Source of the DNA: Bacteroidota bacterium
Lineage (GTDB): Bacteria; Bacteroidota; Bacteroidia; AKYH767-A; OLB10
Direction of reading: 5' to 3'
NCBI GenBank assembly: GCA_016713445.1
Contig: JADJPB010000008.1
Coordinates: forward strand, 1-64,000
Length of the DNA stretch: 64,000 nucleotides
A program made the translations under genes and the position numbers. Shown here in pieces: positions 49,517 through 60,660 of the stretch. The stretch's first letter is position 1; each line of letters begins with the position of its first letter. The notes beneath the pieces were generated by a model. It was not told the origin of the DNA. It worked only from the letters and a program-made list of their open reading frames with translations, and did not search any database.

Positions 49517-50760
49517 TTATTTATTAATGTAATTCATCGCCAAATAATTCATCAAAATTGCAGTCGCCCCTTTACGATCTTCAATATACTTTCTATTTTT
49601 AGCACTAAGTATTTGATAGTTCTGTTCGTTACCTTCCATCATTTCAAAAGCAGCAGCAAAACTTTTTCCATGCTTTATTCCTAGGCCACCACCCATAGCT
49701 TTCAGGTCGCGAGCCTCCTTAAACTTTAGGTGATTGGGTCCAAAAAAAACAGGCTTTCCATAAACGGCAGCTTCTAAAATATTGTGAACCCCTTTACCAA
49801 ATCCACCGCCAACAAAAGTATATTTCCCAAATCGATAAATCAATGAAAGCAATCCAATGCTATCGATTATGATTACACTCGTGTTACTTTCAATGGAACC
49901 TGAAACTTTTGAATAACGTTGCGTTTTCCCTTTGAATTTACTTTCGATACCGCGTAATCTCGATTCACTAATCTCATGCGGGGCAATTACAATTTTTAAA
50001 TCAGGATGTGCTTGCAATAAAAGAGACAATACTTTTTCATCTTCCGGCCATGTACTTCCCGCGATGAAACTTTTTTGATTTTTACAGAAATTTTCAATCA
50101 ACGGGAAAGATACTTCACGGCTACTTATTTCCAATACTCGATCGAAACGTGTATCACCAGAAACTGTTACTGAAGGAATACTATTCCGGTATAACAATTC
50201 AAGAGATGCTTGATCCTGAACAAACAAATGTGTGTAGCGTGTCAATATTTTTTTGAAAAACTTCCCCCATGGCTTAAAATAAATTTGTCCGGGACGGAAG
50301 ATAGCGGAAAGACAATAAAAAGAAATCTTTCTTCGATGCAATTCCTTTCCATAGAAAAACCAAAACTCATACTTTACAAAAACACCAGTGAAGGGTTTAA
50401 TATACTAACGAATATTTTACTAGTCTTTGGACCATCTAATGGCATGTAACAAACATAATCTGCGAGAACTTCATTTTTTTTCGCTTCATAGCCTGATGGA
50501 GAAAAAAATGATAAGACAATAAAATGATTTGGGAAATCTTTTCTCAGCTGCTCCAATACAGGGCGACCTTGTTCAAACTCACCCAATGAAGCACAGTGAA
50601 ACCAAATTCGAGGTTTAGAATTTCCGCTAAGCGCATTTTTCAATTGCTGCTTCCAATTCTCTCTTCCCCTTACCCATAACTTGGCTTTATTACTAAATAA
50701 CGATCCCAAACGGATCAAGAATCCGTATAATTGAATCAATATAAAATAAAGTACACTCAA
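49517..50760 (-). CDS. waaA: 3-deoxy-D-manno-octulosonic acid transferase (frameshifted)
   Basis: Adds Kdo to lipid A precursor. N-terminal half: membrane anchor (LYFILIQLYGFLIRLGSLF) and WFHCASLGEFEQGRPVLEQL with the catalytic Glu. After a shift near 50370, the rest has RRKISFYCLSAIFRPGQIYF, SGDTRFDRVLEIS, AGSTWPEDE, APHEISESRL, GGGFGKGVHNILEAAVYGKP. About 414 residues. The start appears to be TTG at 50760. It is followed upstream by an outer-membrane protein gene on the same strand. Confidence 0.93.
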
Positions 50761-50882
50761 TGTTCCTTAAATTGAAATATTTAGATTTTTGGGTTTTATT
50801 TCGCGAACAATATATATTATCCCGAAAGCAAGTTTTAAATTATTCCGTGAATATCTCACAAAAAATTCAATAAAGAGTAAAT

Positions 50883-51661
50883 TTAATATATATAAAATTT
50901 ATCAGGCGCTTCTTTATATAGTGGTATAACCCACCCAACACGAACTCCAAATAATAAATCAATTCTTGCCTTTTTATTTGAACTCATCGTTCCATAATCA
51001 TAATCGCGACGACTTGCTGTCCAACCTTGTACTGCCTCTACGCCTCCAAAAAATTAACAAGTCGCTGATTTCCAACATACAAATAGCCTATAAATTCTCT
51101 TGCAGCTAAGCCATTTGTCAATCGATCATAGCCTTTTAAATATTCTTCTCTTAGAGAAGGTACTGCATTCTTCTTATCTTGAATTAAAATTTTATGTTGC
51201 ATAAAACCTAGACTTGCTTCCACGATAAACCCACAATTGGGATTTGGTTTTTTAACAGGAAATAATCGCCCTATTCCTAAAGTAGCATAATAACCTCTTT
51301 CAAAAACACGTACATCGGCATAATAGCCATCTGACCCAATTATAGTCCCATCCGAAGTAGTCAATCCAGTAAATAAATTAGGTTCATTAATTTTAGTCCC
51401 AAAAATATACGCACCTTCCGCACTAAACATCCAACCTTGAGCAGTTTTATAAGTCACTCCCATACCAACTGACTGATTGATTCCGAAACGTTTAGCCAGG
51501 TCTCCGCCTGGAACTTGTAGGCCATAGGAAGGTCTTATCATCACCATAGAAATTGCGGAATCTTTAACACTCACCTGCGCTGACAAGTGTGATACACTTA
51601 AAATTATCAGAAAAAAAGGCAATAGAATCGACTTTTGAGGGTTCTTCAACATATTGCACAA
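50883..51661 (-). CDS. Outer-membrane beta-barrel protein of unknown function (frameshifted)
   Basis: Signal peptide (PFFLIILSVSHLSAQ), then SMVMIRPSYGLQVPGGDLAKRFG, GMGVTYKTAQGWMFSAEGAYIFG and further alternating strands. The frame is broken at about 51046 by a missing T; repaired, it continues NFFGGVEAVQGWTASRRDYD and ends GWVIPLYKEAPDKFYIY with stop at 50883-50885, about 260 residues. I recall similar proteins beside waaA in other Bacteroidota, but no named function. Confidence 0.65.
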
Positions 51662-51771
51662 ATTTAGACAATTTACAGAGTATTGCCTATATTCTAATTC
51701 AGGTCAAATAATAGTATCTTCGCAGTCCAAAACTTATGTTAATATTGAAGTAAGCTTAAAAAAAAATAGCA

Positions 51772-52915
51772 ATGGAAACAATGAAAAAGATGTCCATGGT
51801 TGACTTAGTAAGTCAATACAAAAAAATACAAAACGAAATAGATACTGCCATTCATGATGTAGTAGTTTCATCAGCATATATAAATGGTCCGGATGTGAAG
51901 CATTTTGCAAAAGAACTGGAAGAATATCTTGATGTCAAACATGTTATTCCTTGTGCTAATGGAACCGATGCTTTGCAAATTGCCATGATGGCATTAAATT
52001 TTAAACCCGGAGATGAAGTAATCACTGCCAGCTTCACTTATGTAGCAACGGCAGAAGTAATAGCTCTTCTTCAATTGAAACCCGTTTTGGTAGATGTTGA
52101 TCCAGATACATTCGCTATTGATTGCGACGCCATAGAAAGAGCCATCACGCCTAAAACAGTGGCTATTGTTCCTGTACATTTATTTGGACAATGCAGTAAT
52201 ATGCAACGAGTGATGGAAATAGCAAATGCACATAATCTATACGTCATTGAAGATACTGCACAAGCCATTGGAGCTGAGTATACGCTTTCTACAGGTGCGA
52301 CCATGAAAGCAGGAACTATCGGAACCATTGGAACTACTTCCTTCTTTCCTTCTAAAAATCTAGGGTGTATGGGAGACGGAGGAGCTATTTTTACACAAAA
52401 CGACGAATTGGCACAGCGCATCCGCATCATTGCTAACCACGGACAATCTGTTCAATATCATCACGATGATATTGGTGTTAATAGCAGATTAGATACCATA
52501 CAAGCTGCTATTTTAAGAATCAAGCTTGGTCATTTAGACGAATATTGTGCGGCTCGTCAGCGTGCGGCAGCTTATTACGACAACGCATTTGGAAAAAACC
52601 CAAAGCTCAAAATCCCTTCACGTCAAAAAAATCCCACACGTATTTCATCAGTACACTTTAGTGTTGAGAGGTGTTTCGAGAACAGCCTTGCGTGAACATT
52701 TAGAAAGCAAGGGTGTTCCATCCATGATCTATTATCCGATTCCATTGCATATGCAAAAAGCATATACAGATCCAAGATATAAGCATGGAGATTTCCCTGT
52801 GACCGAAGATTTATGTGCGCATGTTATTTCACTACCAATGCATACTGAACTAAGCCAAGAGGATTTGGCTCATATCACATCCAGTGTATTAGAATTTGTT
52901 AACCGTTCGATGTAA
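51772..52915 (+). CDS. wbpE: DegT/DnrJ/EryC1/StrS aminotransferase, probable WbpE-type (frameshifted)
   Basis: PLP enzyme proposed to aminate UDP-3-keto-GlcNAcA to UDP-GlcNAc3NA. CANGTDALQIAMMAL binds the cofactor phosphate, VIEDTAQAIGAEY carries the ring-contacting Asp161, and SFFPSKNLGCMGDGGAI holds the Schiff-base Lys195. One missing A in the run near 52625 splits off the end, which then reads KKIPHVFHQYTLVL and VPSMIYYPIPLHMQKAY. About 380 residues. The WbpE assignment rests on wbpD-, wbpB- and wbpA-type genes lying in the same island. Confidence 0.88.
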
Positions 52916-52969
52916 CCATTTTAAAAAAATTTGGTATAAACGAGGTATATTAATAAAAAACTAAAAAAT

Positions 52970-54299
52970 ATGAATATCGCAGTAGTTGGAACCGGGTATG
53001 TAGGTTTAGTTACAGGAACTTGTTTCGCAGAAATGGGAAACCATGTTACATGTGTCGACATTGACGCTAATAAAGTAGAAAAGATGCGTAACAGCATCAT
53101 TCCTATTTACGAACCCCATCTTGATGTTTTGTTTGAAAGAAACATTAAGCAAGGTCGTTTACAATTTACCACCAACTTAGAAGAGGCGGTTAAAGATGCT
53201 ACTATTATTTTCTTAGCCTTACCAACGCCTCCAGGAGAAGATGGCTCGGCGGATTTATCGTATGTTTTGGGAGTTTCATCTCAGCTAGGTCGTTTAATCA
53301 GAGACTATAAAATCGTAATTAATAAGAGTACTGTGCCGGTAGGAACAGCTGAAAAAGTGCGAGAAGCAATCGCTAAAACATGCACTGTTCACTTTGATGT
53401 TATCTCCAACCCTGAGTTTTTACGTGAAGGATATGCTGTGGATGATTTCATGAAACCGGACCGTGTAGTTATTGGAACACGCAGCGAAATGGCGAAGAAA
53501 GTAATGAGTGATTTATATGCTCCATTCGTTCGTCAAGGAAATCCAATTTATTTTATGGATGAGCGTTCGGCTGAATTAACTAAGTACGCTGCCAACGCAT
53601 TTTTAGCTACGAAAATTACATTCATGAATGAGGTGTCAAACCTGTGTGAAAAAGTAGGAGCTAATGTAGATGCAATTCGTATCGGTATTGGTTCTGATTC
53701 ACGAATTGGAAAGAGATTCTTATTTGCTGGAATTGGATATGGAGGTTCTTGCTTCCCAAAAGATGTGCAAGCACTTTATCGTACTTCTCAAGATTACAAT
53801 TACGATTTTAAAATTCTTTCATCCGTGATGGAAGTGAACGAAACACAGAAGACCGTAATGGTTGAGAAACTAAAGCAACATTTTGGGGGAATTTAGCAGG
53901 AAGAAATTCGCAGTTTGGGGATTAGCATTTAAACCAGATACCGATGATATTCGTGAAGCTCCCGCTTTGTACATCATTCGCGATTTGATTGCTGCCGGTG
54001 CGTCAGTGAGCGCCTTTGATCCAGAAGCAATGGAGAATGTAAAACGTACCATTGGTGAAGTAATTCATTATGCAAATGACCCTTACGAAGCGGTTCAAGA
54101 TGCTGATGCTTTATTAATCGCTACGGAATGGGCATTGTTCCGCACACCTGACTTTGATAAAATGAAGGAATCTATGAAGGAGAAAGTAATCTTTGATGGT
54201 CGAAATTTATACGATTTGCAACGTATGGCTGAAATGGGTTTCTACTATAATAGTATGGGTAGAGAAACTGTTTCTCCTCAGATTCCTGCATTTTCATAA
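52970..54299 (+). CDS. ugd: UDP-glucose 6-dehydrogenase (frameshifted)
   Basis: Oxidises UDP-glucose to UDP-glucuronate with two NAD+. MNIAVVGTGYVGLVTGTCFAE Rossmann start, NKSTVPVGTAEKV, ISNPEFLREGYAVDDFMKPDR, ELTKYAANAFLATKITFMNE, and GIGYGGSCFPKDVQAL with the catalytic Cys. A shift near 53893 separates the UDP-binding C-terminal domain (FAVWGLAFKPDTDDIREAPA). About 440 residues. Followed 17 bp later by a UDP-glucuronate decarboxylase, which uses its product. Confidence 0.95.
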
Positions 54300-54316
54300 T
54301 TTTAAAACAGACTTGT

Positions 54317-55294
54317 ATGTCAACGAAAAAAAGGGTACTTATCACTGGAGCTGCAGGTTTCTTAGGCTCTCATTTATGTGATCGATTTATTAAAGAAGGA
54401 TACGATGTGGTTGGGATGGATAATCTCATCACTGGTGATTTAAAAAATATTGAGCATCTTTTTAAATTAAAAGAGTTCGAATTTTATCATCACGATGTAA
54501 GTAGATTTGTTCATGTACCCGGACAAATAGACTATATCCTTCACTTTGCTTCTCCTGCAAGTCCAATTGACTATTTAAAAATTCCAATCCAAACATTAAA
54601 AGTTGGTTCTTTAGGAACGCATAACTTATTAGGTTTTGCTCGTGTAAAAAATGCAAGAATCTTAGTAGCCTCCACGAGTGAAGTGTACGGTGATGCTACC
54701 GTTCATCCGCAAACGGAAAACTATTGGGGTAATGTAAATCCAATTGGCCCACGCGGTGTTTACGACGAAGCAAAGCGCTTCCAAGAAGCAATCACAATGG
54801 CTTACCACACCTACCATAATGTAGAGACACGCATCGTTCGTATCTTTAATACCTATGGTCCTCGTATGCGACTGAACGATGGCCGTGTATTACCAGCGTT
54901 CATTGGTCAGGCTTTGCGCGGTGAAGACTTAACCGTTTTCGGAGATGGATCACAAACGCGTTCCTTCTGTTATGTAGATGATTTGATTGAAGGAATTTAC
55001 CGATTACTATTAAGCGACTACGCTTATCCTGTAAATATTGGAAATCCACAAGAGATTACAATTCGTGAATTTGGAGAGGAGATCATTAAACTTACTGGCA
55101 CAAATCAAAAGTTAATTACGCATCCTCTACCGCAAGATGATCCTAAGCAGCGACGTCCTGATATTACTAAAGCACAGGAAATATTAGGATGGGAGCCGAA
55201 GATAAGTCGTGAACAAGGATTAAAAATCACTTACGAATACTTCAAAAACTTACCTGTAGAAGAACTCAATAAAACAGAACATCGTTTCGCATAA
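54317..55294 (+). CDS. uxs: UDP-glucuronate decarboxylase (UDP-xylose synthase)
   Basis: Extended SDR that converts UDP-glucuronate to UDP-xylose. 325 residues, intact. ITGAAGFLGSHLCDRFI, HFASPASPIDY, the ASTSEVYGD segment, GPRGVYDEAKRFQE (Tyr-x-x-x-Lys) and TRIVRIFNTYGPRM are hallmarks of the UXS group. Directly follows ugd. Confidence 0.96.
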   Translation: MSTKKRVLITGAAGFLGSHLCDRFIKEGYDVVGMDNLITGDLKNIEHLFKLKEFEFYHHDVSRFVHVPGQIDYILHFASPASPIDYLKIPIQTLKVGSLGTHNLLGFARVKNARILVASTSEVYGDATVHPQTENYWGNVNPIGPRGVYDEAKRFQEAITMAYHTYHNVETRIVRIFNTYGPRMRLNDGRVLPAFIGQALRGEDLTVFGDGSQTRSFCYVDDLIEGIYRLLLSDYAYPVNIGNPQEITIREFGEEIIKLTGTNQKLITHPLPQDDPKQRRPDITKAQEILGWEPKISREQGLKITYEYFKNLPVEELNKTEHRFA

Positions 55295-55325
55295 TAGTCG
55301 ATCTACATAGACATAGATACTCATA

Positions 55326-55367
55326 TTTCAATGTATTGATTTAACAAACTAAATCAATACATTGAAA
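55326..55367. repeat. 17-bp perfect inverted repeat
   Basis: TTTCAATGTATTGATTT (55326-55342) and its exact complement (55351-55367) flank an 8-nt loop between uxs and wbpD. There is no T-tract, so it is at best an atypical terminator. Confidence 0.7.
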
Positions 55368-55429
55368 TTCTTCATTAAAGGAGTTAGACTTATCAACCGA
55401 TTTAACTCCATCAAGACCGAATTAATTAA

Positions 55430-56002
55430 ATGGATTATAGCGCTCACCCTTCTGCAGTAATTGATGAAGGATGTATCATTGGAAAGGGAACAAAAGTTTG
55501 GCACTTTAGTCATATCATGCCCAACTGTACTATTGGAGAAAATTGTAACATTGGCCAAAATGTTGTTATTTCACCCGGTGTTATTTTAGGGAATAATGTT
55601 AAAATTCAAAACAACGTCTCCATCTATACGGGTGTAACTTGTGAAGACGATGTATTTCTTGGGCCAAGTATGGTTTTTACAAATGTAAATAATCCTCGTA
55701 GCGCTGTTAATCGTCGCGATCAATATTCTAAGACTGTTGTAAAGAAAGGTGCTTCCATCGGTGCAAATGCTACCATTGTTTGCGGACACGATATTGGTCA
55801 ATATGCTTTTATTGGAGCAGGGGCAGTAGTCACTAAAAATGTTCCGGATTACGCATTAGTTGTGGGCAATCCCGCAAAACAAATGGGATGGATTAGTGAA
55901 TATGGACACAGATTAAAGTTTGATGCTGATGGACTAGCTATTTGTCCGGAGAGCAACCAAAAATACAAACTAAGTGCGAACCGAGTAAGCCGCGTTGACT
56001 AA
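55430..56002 (+). CDS. wbpD: Hexapeptide-repeat N-acetyltransferase, WbpD-type
   Basis: Left-handed beta-helix acetyltransferase proposed to acetylate the 3-amino group of UDP-GlcNAc3NA. 190 residues, intact. VWHFSHIMPNCTIGENCNIGQNVVISPGVILGNN shows the hexapeptide repeats; FTNVNNPRSAVNRRDQY and KKGASIGANATIVCGHDIG are typical of WbpD/WlbB. Its stop overlaps the next start as TAATG. Confidence 0.93.
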   Translation: MDYSAHPSAVIDEGCIIGKGTKVWHFSHIMPNCTIGENCNIGQNVVISPGVILGNNVKIQNNVSIYTGVTCEDDVFLGPSMVFTNVNNPRSAVNRRDQYSKTVVKKGASIGANATIVCGHDIGQYAFIGAGAVVTKNVPDYALVVGNPAKQMGWISEYGHRLKFDADGLAICPESNQKYKLSANRVSRVD

Positions 56003-57062
56003 TGAGTAACTATCAAGATAAAAAATAAAATGCGCGGTGATCGGTTGCGGTCACATTGGAATGCGCCATGCAGAAATGATTCGGCGAAATGAAGAATCAG
56101 AACTCGTGGCAATTTGTGATGTACGCCCGAAGAATGAATTAAAATTAGGGGAATCATCGGATACTCCATTTTATCTTTCTCCTGAAGATATGCTTGCGGC
56201 ACATACCGATATCGATGTTGTGAATGTTTGCTCTCCAAATGGACTGCATGCACATCATTCGTTAATTGCATTAGACAATCTTAAACACGTTGTTTGTGAA
56301 AAGCCAATGGCACTGACAAAGGCAGATTGCGAAAAAGTAATTTATAAAGCTCTTCAAGTTTCTCGTACCGTTTTTGGCGTCATGCAAAACCGATATTCTC
56401 CACCTTCTGAATGGTTAAAGAGTGTGGTAGAAAACAAATTGATTGGAGAAGTATTTTTGGTTCAGCTGAATTGCTTTTGGAATCGTGATGACCGTTATTA
56501 TAAAAAAGGAGGATGGAAAGGTACCAGTGATTTAGATGGCGGAACATTGTTCACTCAATTTTCGCACTTCATTGATATTATGTACTGGGTTTTTGGAGAT
56601 ATCACCGATATTCATGGTAATTTTTCCGATTTCAATCACCAAAAAACTACCGCCTTTGAAGACACTGGGATTGTGAATTTTAAATTCGTAAACGGTGGGA
56701 TGGGATCCGTTAACTATACAACCTCCGTTTTTGATACTAATTTAGAAAGCAGCATCACCGTCATAGGAAGCAAAGGAAGTTTAAAAATTGGCGGGCAATA
56801 CATGAACGAAGTAGAATACTGTCATATTGATGGATATACGATGCCTGAATTACCTCCAGTAAATCCTGCTAACGATTACGGAACATACAAAGGTTCCGCA
56901 GCCAACCATCATTACATCATTGAGAATGTCATCGACACGTTGAAAGGACGAACCATGATGACAACAAATGCGCTCGAAGGATTGAAAGTAGTTGACATCA
57001 TTGAAAGAATATATTCATTAAGAAAAATAAATAAACCGGAAATTCGCTACAGGAATGTATAA
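56002..57062 (+). CDS. wbpB: Gfo/Idh/MocA oxidoreductase, WbpB-type (frameshifted at 5' end)
   Basis: Proposed to oxidise UDP-GlcNAcA at C3 with NAD+. The ATG at 56002 gives MSNYQDKKIKCAVIGCGHIGMRHAEMI once a missing A in the run near 56021-56026 is restored; otherwise the frame opens only at a GTG (56037). VVNVCSPNGLHAHHSLIAL, VVCEKPMALTKADCE and GGTLFTQFSHFIDIMYWVFGD mark the Gfo/Idh catalytic region. About 353 residues. Overlaps both neighbours by a few bases. Confidence 0.9.
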
Positions 57063-58344
57063 CGATATCATTAGTAAGAAAAAGAAATTAGCCGTGATCG
57101 GATTAGGCTATGTAGGTCTGCCTATTGCACTTGAATTTGCAAAAAAAGTTTCTGTCATCGGATTTGACATCAACAAAGAGCGCGTAGGAATGATGCGCAA
57201 CAATATTGATCCAAGTGGTGAACTTGACAGCAGTTGCTTTGAAGGATGTGATATTCATTTTACGGATTCAATAGACGAGTTAAGAGAAGCGAACTTCTTT
57301 ATAGTTGCAGTACCTACTCCCATCGACGAACATAAGCTTCCTGATTTAAAACCTTTGTTGGGAGCTACACACTCTATAGGCAAAGCATTGAAGAAGGGAG
57401 ATTATGTAGTGTATGAATCCACTGTATATCCGGGTTGCACAGAAGAAGATTGTATTCCCGTCTTGGAAGAAATTTCAGGATTAAAATTCATAGAAGATTT
57501 TAAAGTTGGTTACTCTCCAGAACGAATCAATCCAGGTGACAAAGAACATACCATCTCTAAAATCACCAAAGTAGTTTCAGGATGTGATGCCGAATCACTG
57601 GAAGAAATTGCGAAGATGTATGAGATTGTTGTTACCGCAGGAGTATTTAAGGCCAGCACTATCAAAGTAGCTGAAGCTGCCAAAATCATTGAAAATACTC
57701 AACGTGATGTTAACATTGCATTGATGAATGAACTCAGCATCATATTTAACAAAATGGGAATTAACACCTATGAAGTACTCCAGGCTTCCCGAACGAAATG
57801 GAACTTCCTTCCATTTATGCCAGGACTAGTTGGTGGTCATTGTATTGGTGTTGATCCTTATTATCTAACTTATAAAGCTCAGGAATTAGGTTATCATAGC
57901 CAGGTGATTAATTCAGGAAGATACGTAAATGACAGTATGGGATTTTATGTTGCTAAGCAAACCGTAAAGAAGTTAATTGCAATGGGCAAGGATCTCAACA
58001 AATGCAAAGTATTGGTAATGGGCGCTACTTTTAAAGAAGACGTTGAAGATATTCGCAATTCGAAAGTATCGGATGTAATCAATGAATTTAAGTCGTATGG
58101 CGTTTATGTAGATGTGATTGATCCGCGAGCTAATAGCGAAGAATTAAAAGAAGAATACGGGTTTGAATTAACCACCCAACCTTCAAATGATTACGACGCC
58201 ATTGTAGTTGCAGTAAATCACAAAGAATATATATCCTTGCAAGAGGCTGATTTCAAAAAAATGGCGAAACCGGAAGCGTTAATTGTGGATTTAAAAGGTA
58301 TTCTTAACGGCAAGATTAAAGAGCTAAAATATTGGAGTTTATAG
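57055..58344 (+). CDS. wbpA: Nucleotide-sugar dehydrogenase, UDP-HexNAc 6-dehydrogenase (WbpA/TviB-type)
   Basis: 429 residues, intact. Expected to oxidise UDP-GlcNAc (or UDP-GalNAc) to the uronate. LAVIGLGYVGLPIALEFAKK, ESTVYPGCTEEDCIPVLE, VGYSPERINPGDKEHTI, KIIENTQRDVNIALMNE, and LVGGHCIGVDPYYLTYKA with the catalytic Cys. The PERINPGD segment and GGHCIGVDPYYL are typical of the TviB/WbpA branch and unlike ugd. It can feed both the WbpB/E/D route and a 4-epimerase. Confidence 0.92.
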   Translation: MYNDIISKKKKLAVIGLGYVGLPIALEFAKKVSVIGFDINKERVGMMRNNIDPSGELDSSCFEGCDIHFTDSIDELREANFFIVAVPTPIDEHKLPDLKPLLGATHSIGKALKKGDYVVYESTVYPGCTEEDCIPVLEEISGLKFIEDFKVGYSPERINPGDKEHTISKITKVVSGCDAESLEEIAKMYEIVVTAGVFKASTIKVAEAAKIIENTQRDVNIALMNELSIIFNKMGINTYEVLQASRTKWNFLPFMPGLVGGHCIGVDPYYLTYKAQELGYHSQVINSGRYVNDSMGFYVAKQTVKKLIAMGKDLNKCKVLVMGATFKEDVEDIRNSKVSDVINEFKSYGVYVDVIDPRANSEELKEEYGFELTTQPSNDYDAIVVAVNHKEYISLQEADFKKMAKPEALIVDLKGILNGKIKELKYWSL

Positions 58345-58389
58345 TGAACCTCATTATGATTTGCTGCGTATAATTAATAAAAAGCAGCC

Positions 58390-59433
58390 ATGACAAAAAA
58401 ACCAGGCATCCTCGTTACCGGCGGAACCGGATATATCGGATCACATACCGTTGTAGAATTAATTGAACAAGGTTATGATGTATTCATCATTGACAATTTA
58501 AGTAACTCACACATAGAAGTGATTGATTCGATAGAATCTATTACAGGAGTGCGCCCGGGTTTTGGAAATATTGACTTGAATAATAAATCGGCAGTACAAG
58601 AATTTTTACGAATTCACAAGGTAGAAGCCATCATTCATTTTGCTGCATTCAAAGCTGTGGGAGAAAGTGTAGAGAAGCCCATTGAATACTACAGAAACAA
58701 TTTAGTTTCACTTTTAAACTTGATTGAAATCTGCAAAGAAAATAAAATCAAAAACTTTGTTTTCTCATCTTCTTGCTCCGTTTATGGTGAACCCGACTAT
58801 TTGCCGATTGATGAATTTGCCGCCGTCAAGCCAGCACAAAGTCCTTATGCCAACACAAAAAAAATTGGTGAAGACATTTTGCGCGACGCTTCAGCCGTGA
58901 ATGAATTGCAAGTGATTTCACTTCGTTATTTCAATCCTGTAGGTGCCCATCCTACCGCAAAGATTGGTGAGTATCCTGTAGGAGCTCCCTTGAACCTCTT
59001 CCCAATCGTTACACAAACAGCCATTGGAAAACGTCCACAAATGAAAGTTTTTGGAACCGACTATAACACACCCGATGGAAGTTGCATTCGCGATTATATA
59101 CACGTGGTAGACGTAGCACGTGCTCATGTGGTCGCTATAGATAGAATGCTTGGTGAAAAAACAAAAAACAAGTATGAGCTCTTTAACTTAGGTACAGGAA
59201 ACGGACTTTCAGTTTTAGAAATCATCAAAACATTTGAATCGGTAACTGGAGTAAAAGTGAATTACGAATGTGTACCGAGAAGAAGTGGTGATGTAGAAAA
59301 AGTTTACGCAGACACTAAATATGCGAATATTGAGTTAGGCTGGAAAACTACACATAGTTTAGAAAATATGATTACTTCTGCATGGGCATGGGAACAGGTA
59401 TTGCAGAAAAAAACGATGGCGGCGATTAAGTAG
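58390..59433 (+). CDS. galE: UDP-glucose 4-epimerase
   Basis: Interconverts UDP-glucose and UDP-galactose. 347 residues, intact. VTGGTGYIGSHTVVELI, IHFAAFKAVGESVEKPIEYY, SSSCSVYGEPDYLPIDE, SPYANTKKIGEDIL (Tyr-x-x-x-Lys), RYFNPVGAHP and DYIHVVDVARAHV give the standard GalE pattern. Confidence 0.96.
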   Translation: MTKKPGILVTGGTGYIGSHTVVELIEQGYDVFIIDNLSNSHIEVIDSIESITGVRPGFGNIDLNNKSAVQEFLRIHKVEAIIHFAAFKAVGESVEKPIEYYRNNLVSLLNLIEICKENKIKNFVFSSSCSVYGEPDYLPIDEFAAVKPAQSPYANTKKIGEDILRDASAVNELQVISLRYFNPVGAHPTAKIGEYPVGAPLNLFPIVTQTAIGKRPQMKVFGTDYNTPDGSCIRDYIHVVDVARAHVVAIDRMLGEKTKNKYELFNLGTGNGLSVLEIIKTFESVTGVKVNYECVPRRSGDVEKVYADTKYANIELGWKTTHSLENMITSAWAWEQVLQKKTMAAIK

Positions 59434-59473
59434 TCGCCTCCTATTAATTAATTTTTTATTAACATTCATCTCA

Positions 59474-60542
59474 ATGAAAACCGACATGAATAAAAAACAT
59501 ATTTTAATTACTGGTGGAGCAGGATTCATCGGCTCGCATGTGGTGCGCCGTTTTGTAAAAAACTATCCTGAATACACCATCATTAATCTCGACAAGCTCA
59601 CCTATGCAGGAAATCTTGCCAACTTACGCGATATTGAGAATGCATCGAATTACAAATTCGTAAAAGGTGATATCTGTGATGCATCGTTTCTTCAAGAACT
59701 TTTTTCAACCTATCATTTCGATGGAGTGATCCATTTAGCTGCTGAGTCGCATGTTGACAGAAGCATTAGTAATCCGATGGAATTCATCATGACCAACGTG
59801 GTAGGGACTGTTAACTTATTAAATGCAGCTCGCGAAAGTTGGAAAACGATTTTGAAAACAAAAGATTCTATCATATCAGCACCGACGAAGTTTATGGCTC
59901 CTTAGGAGAAACAGGATACTTCACCGAAGAAACGAAATACGATCCGCACTCCCCTACTCCGCTTCCAAAGCAAGTTCGGATCATATGGTACGTGCTTATC
60001 ACGATACGTATGGGATGCCGGTAGTTATTTAAAATTGCTCAAATAATTACGGATCCTTCCATTTTCCAGAAAAATTAATTCCCTTAGCCATCAACAACAT
60101 TTGCAACAACAAGCCGGTGCCCGTTTATGGAAAAGGAGAAAATATTCGAGACTGGTTATTTGTCGAAGATCATGCGGTAGCGATTGATGTCATTTACCAC
60201 TATGGAAAAAATGGTGAGACTTATAATATTGGCGGGCATAACGAGTGGAAGAATATTGATCTTATTCAGTTGCTTTGTAAAATCCTCGATCGCAAATTAA
60301 ATCGTGCAGCAGGAACATCAGCAAAGCTCATCACTTATGTAAAAGATCGTGCAGGCCATGATTTACGTTATGCTATTGATTCCTCAAAACTTCAAAGAGA
60401 ACTGGGATGGAAGCCCTCCTTACAATTCGAAGAAGGCTTAGAAAAAACCGTTGATTGGTACCTCGCCAACAAGAAATGGATGGACGAAGTTACCTCTGGA
60501 GAATATCAAAATTATTATCAGAATCAATACGATTTAAGATAA
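59474..60542 (+). CDS. rmlB: dTDP-glucose 4,6-dehydratase (several frame breaks)
   Basis: Second step of dTDP-rhamnose and related deoxysugar synthesis. ITGGAGFIGSHVVRRFVKNY, LDKLTYAGNLANL and HLAAESHVDRSI are RmlB hallmarks; after a shift near 59850 come YHISTDEVYGSLGETGYFTE and, after another near 59960, YSASKASSDHMVRAYHDTYG. A further break near 60030 includes an A in place of C that creates TAA (expected VVISNCSNNYG). The rest, VPVYGKGENIRDWLFVEDH to the end, is open. Corrected length about 355 residues. Confidence 0.92.
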
Positions 60543-60558
60543 TTACAAGAAGAAAAGT

Positions 60559-60574
60559 TCAGCGATCACGCTGA
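60559..60574. repeat. Short hairpin downstream of rmlB
   Basis: TCAGCG-ATCA-CGCTGA, a perfect 6-bp stem, closely followed by a second inverted pair TTCGA/TCGAA (60575-60594). No T-tract. Confidence 0.4.
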
Positions 60575-60641
60575 TTCGAAACTATTCAGTCGAAAGAATC
60601 GACGGTTCATCTTCTAATCATATACTAAAAGTTTTTTATAT

Positions 60642-60649
60642 TACTTTTG
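60642..60649 (+). promoter_or_regulatory. Bacteroidota -7 box for the epimerase gene
   Basis: TACTTTTG matches TAnnTTTG, 11 bp before the ATG at 60661; predicted leader about 5 nt. It implies a new transcription unit within the sugar island. Confidence 0.55.
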
Positions 60650-60660
60650 TTCCTCACTCT

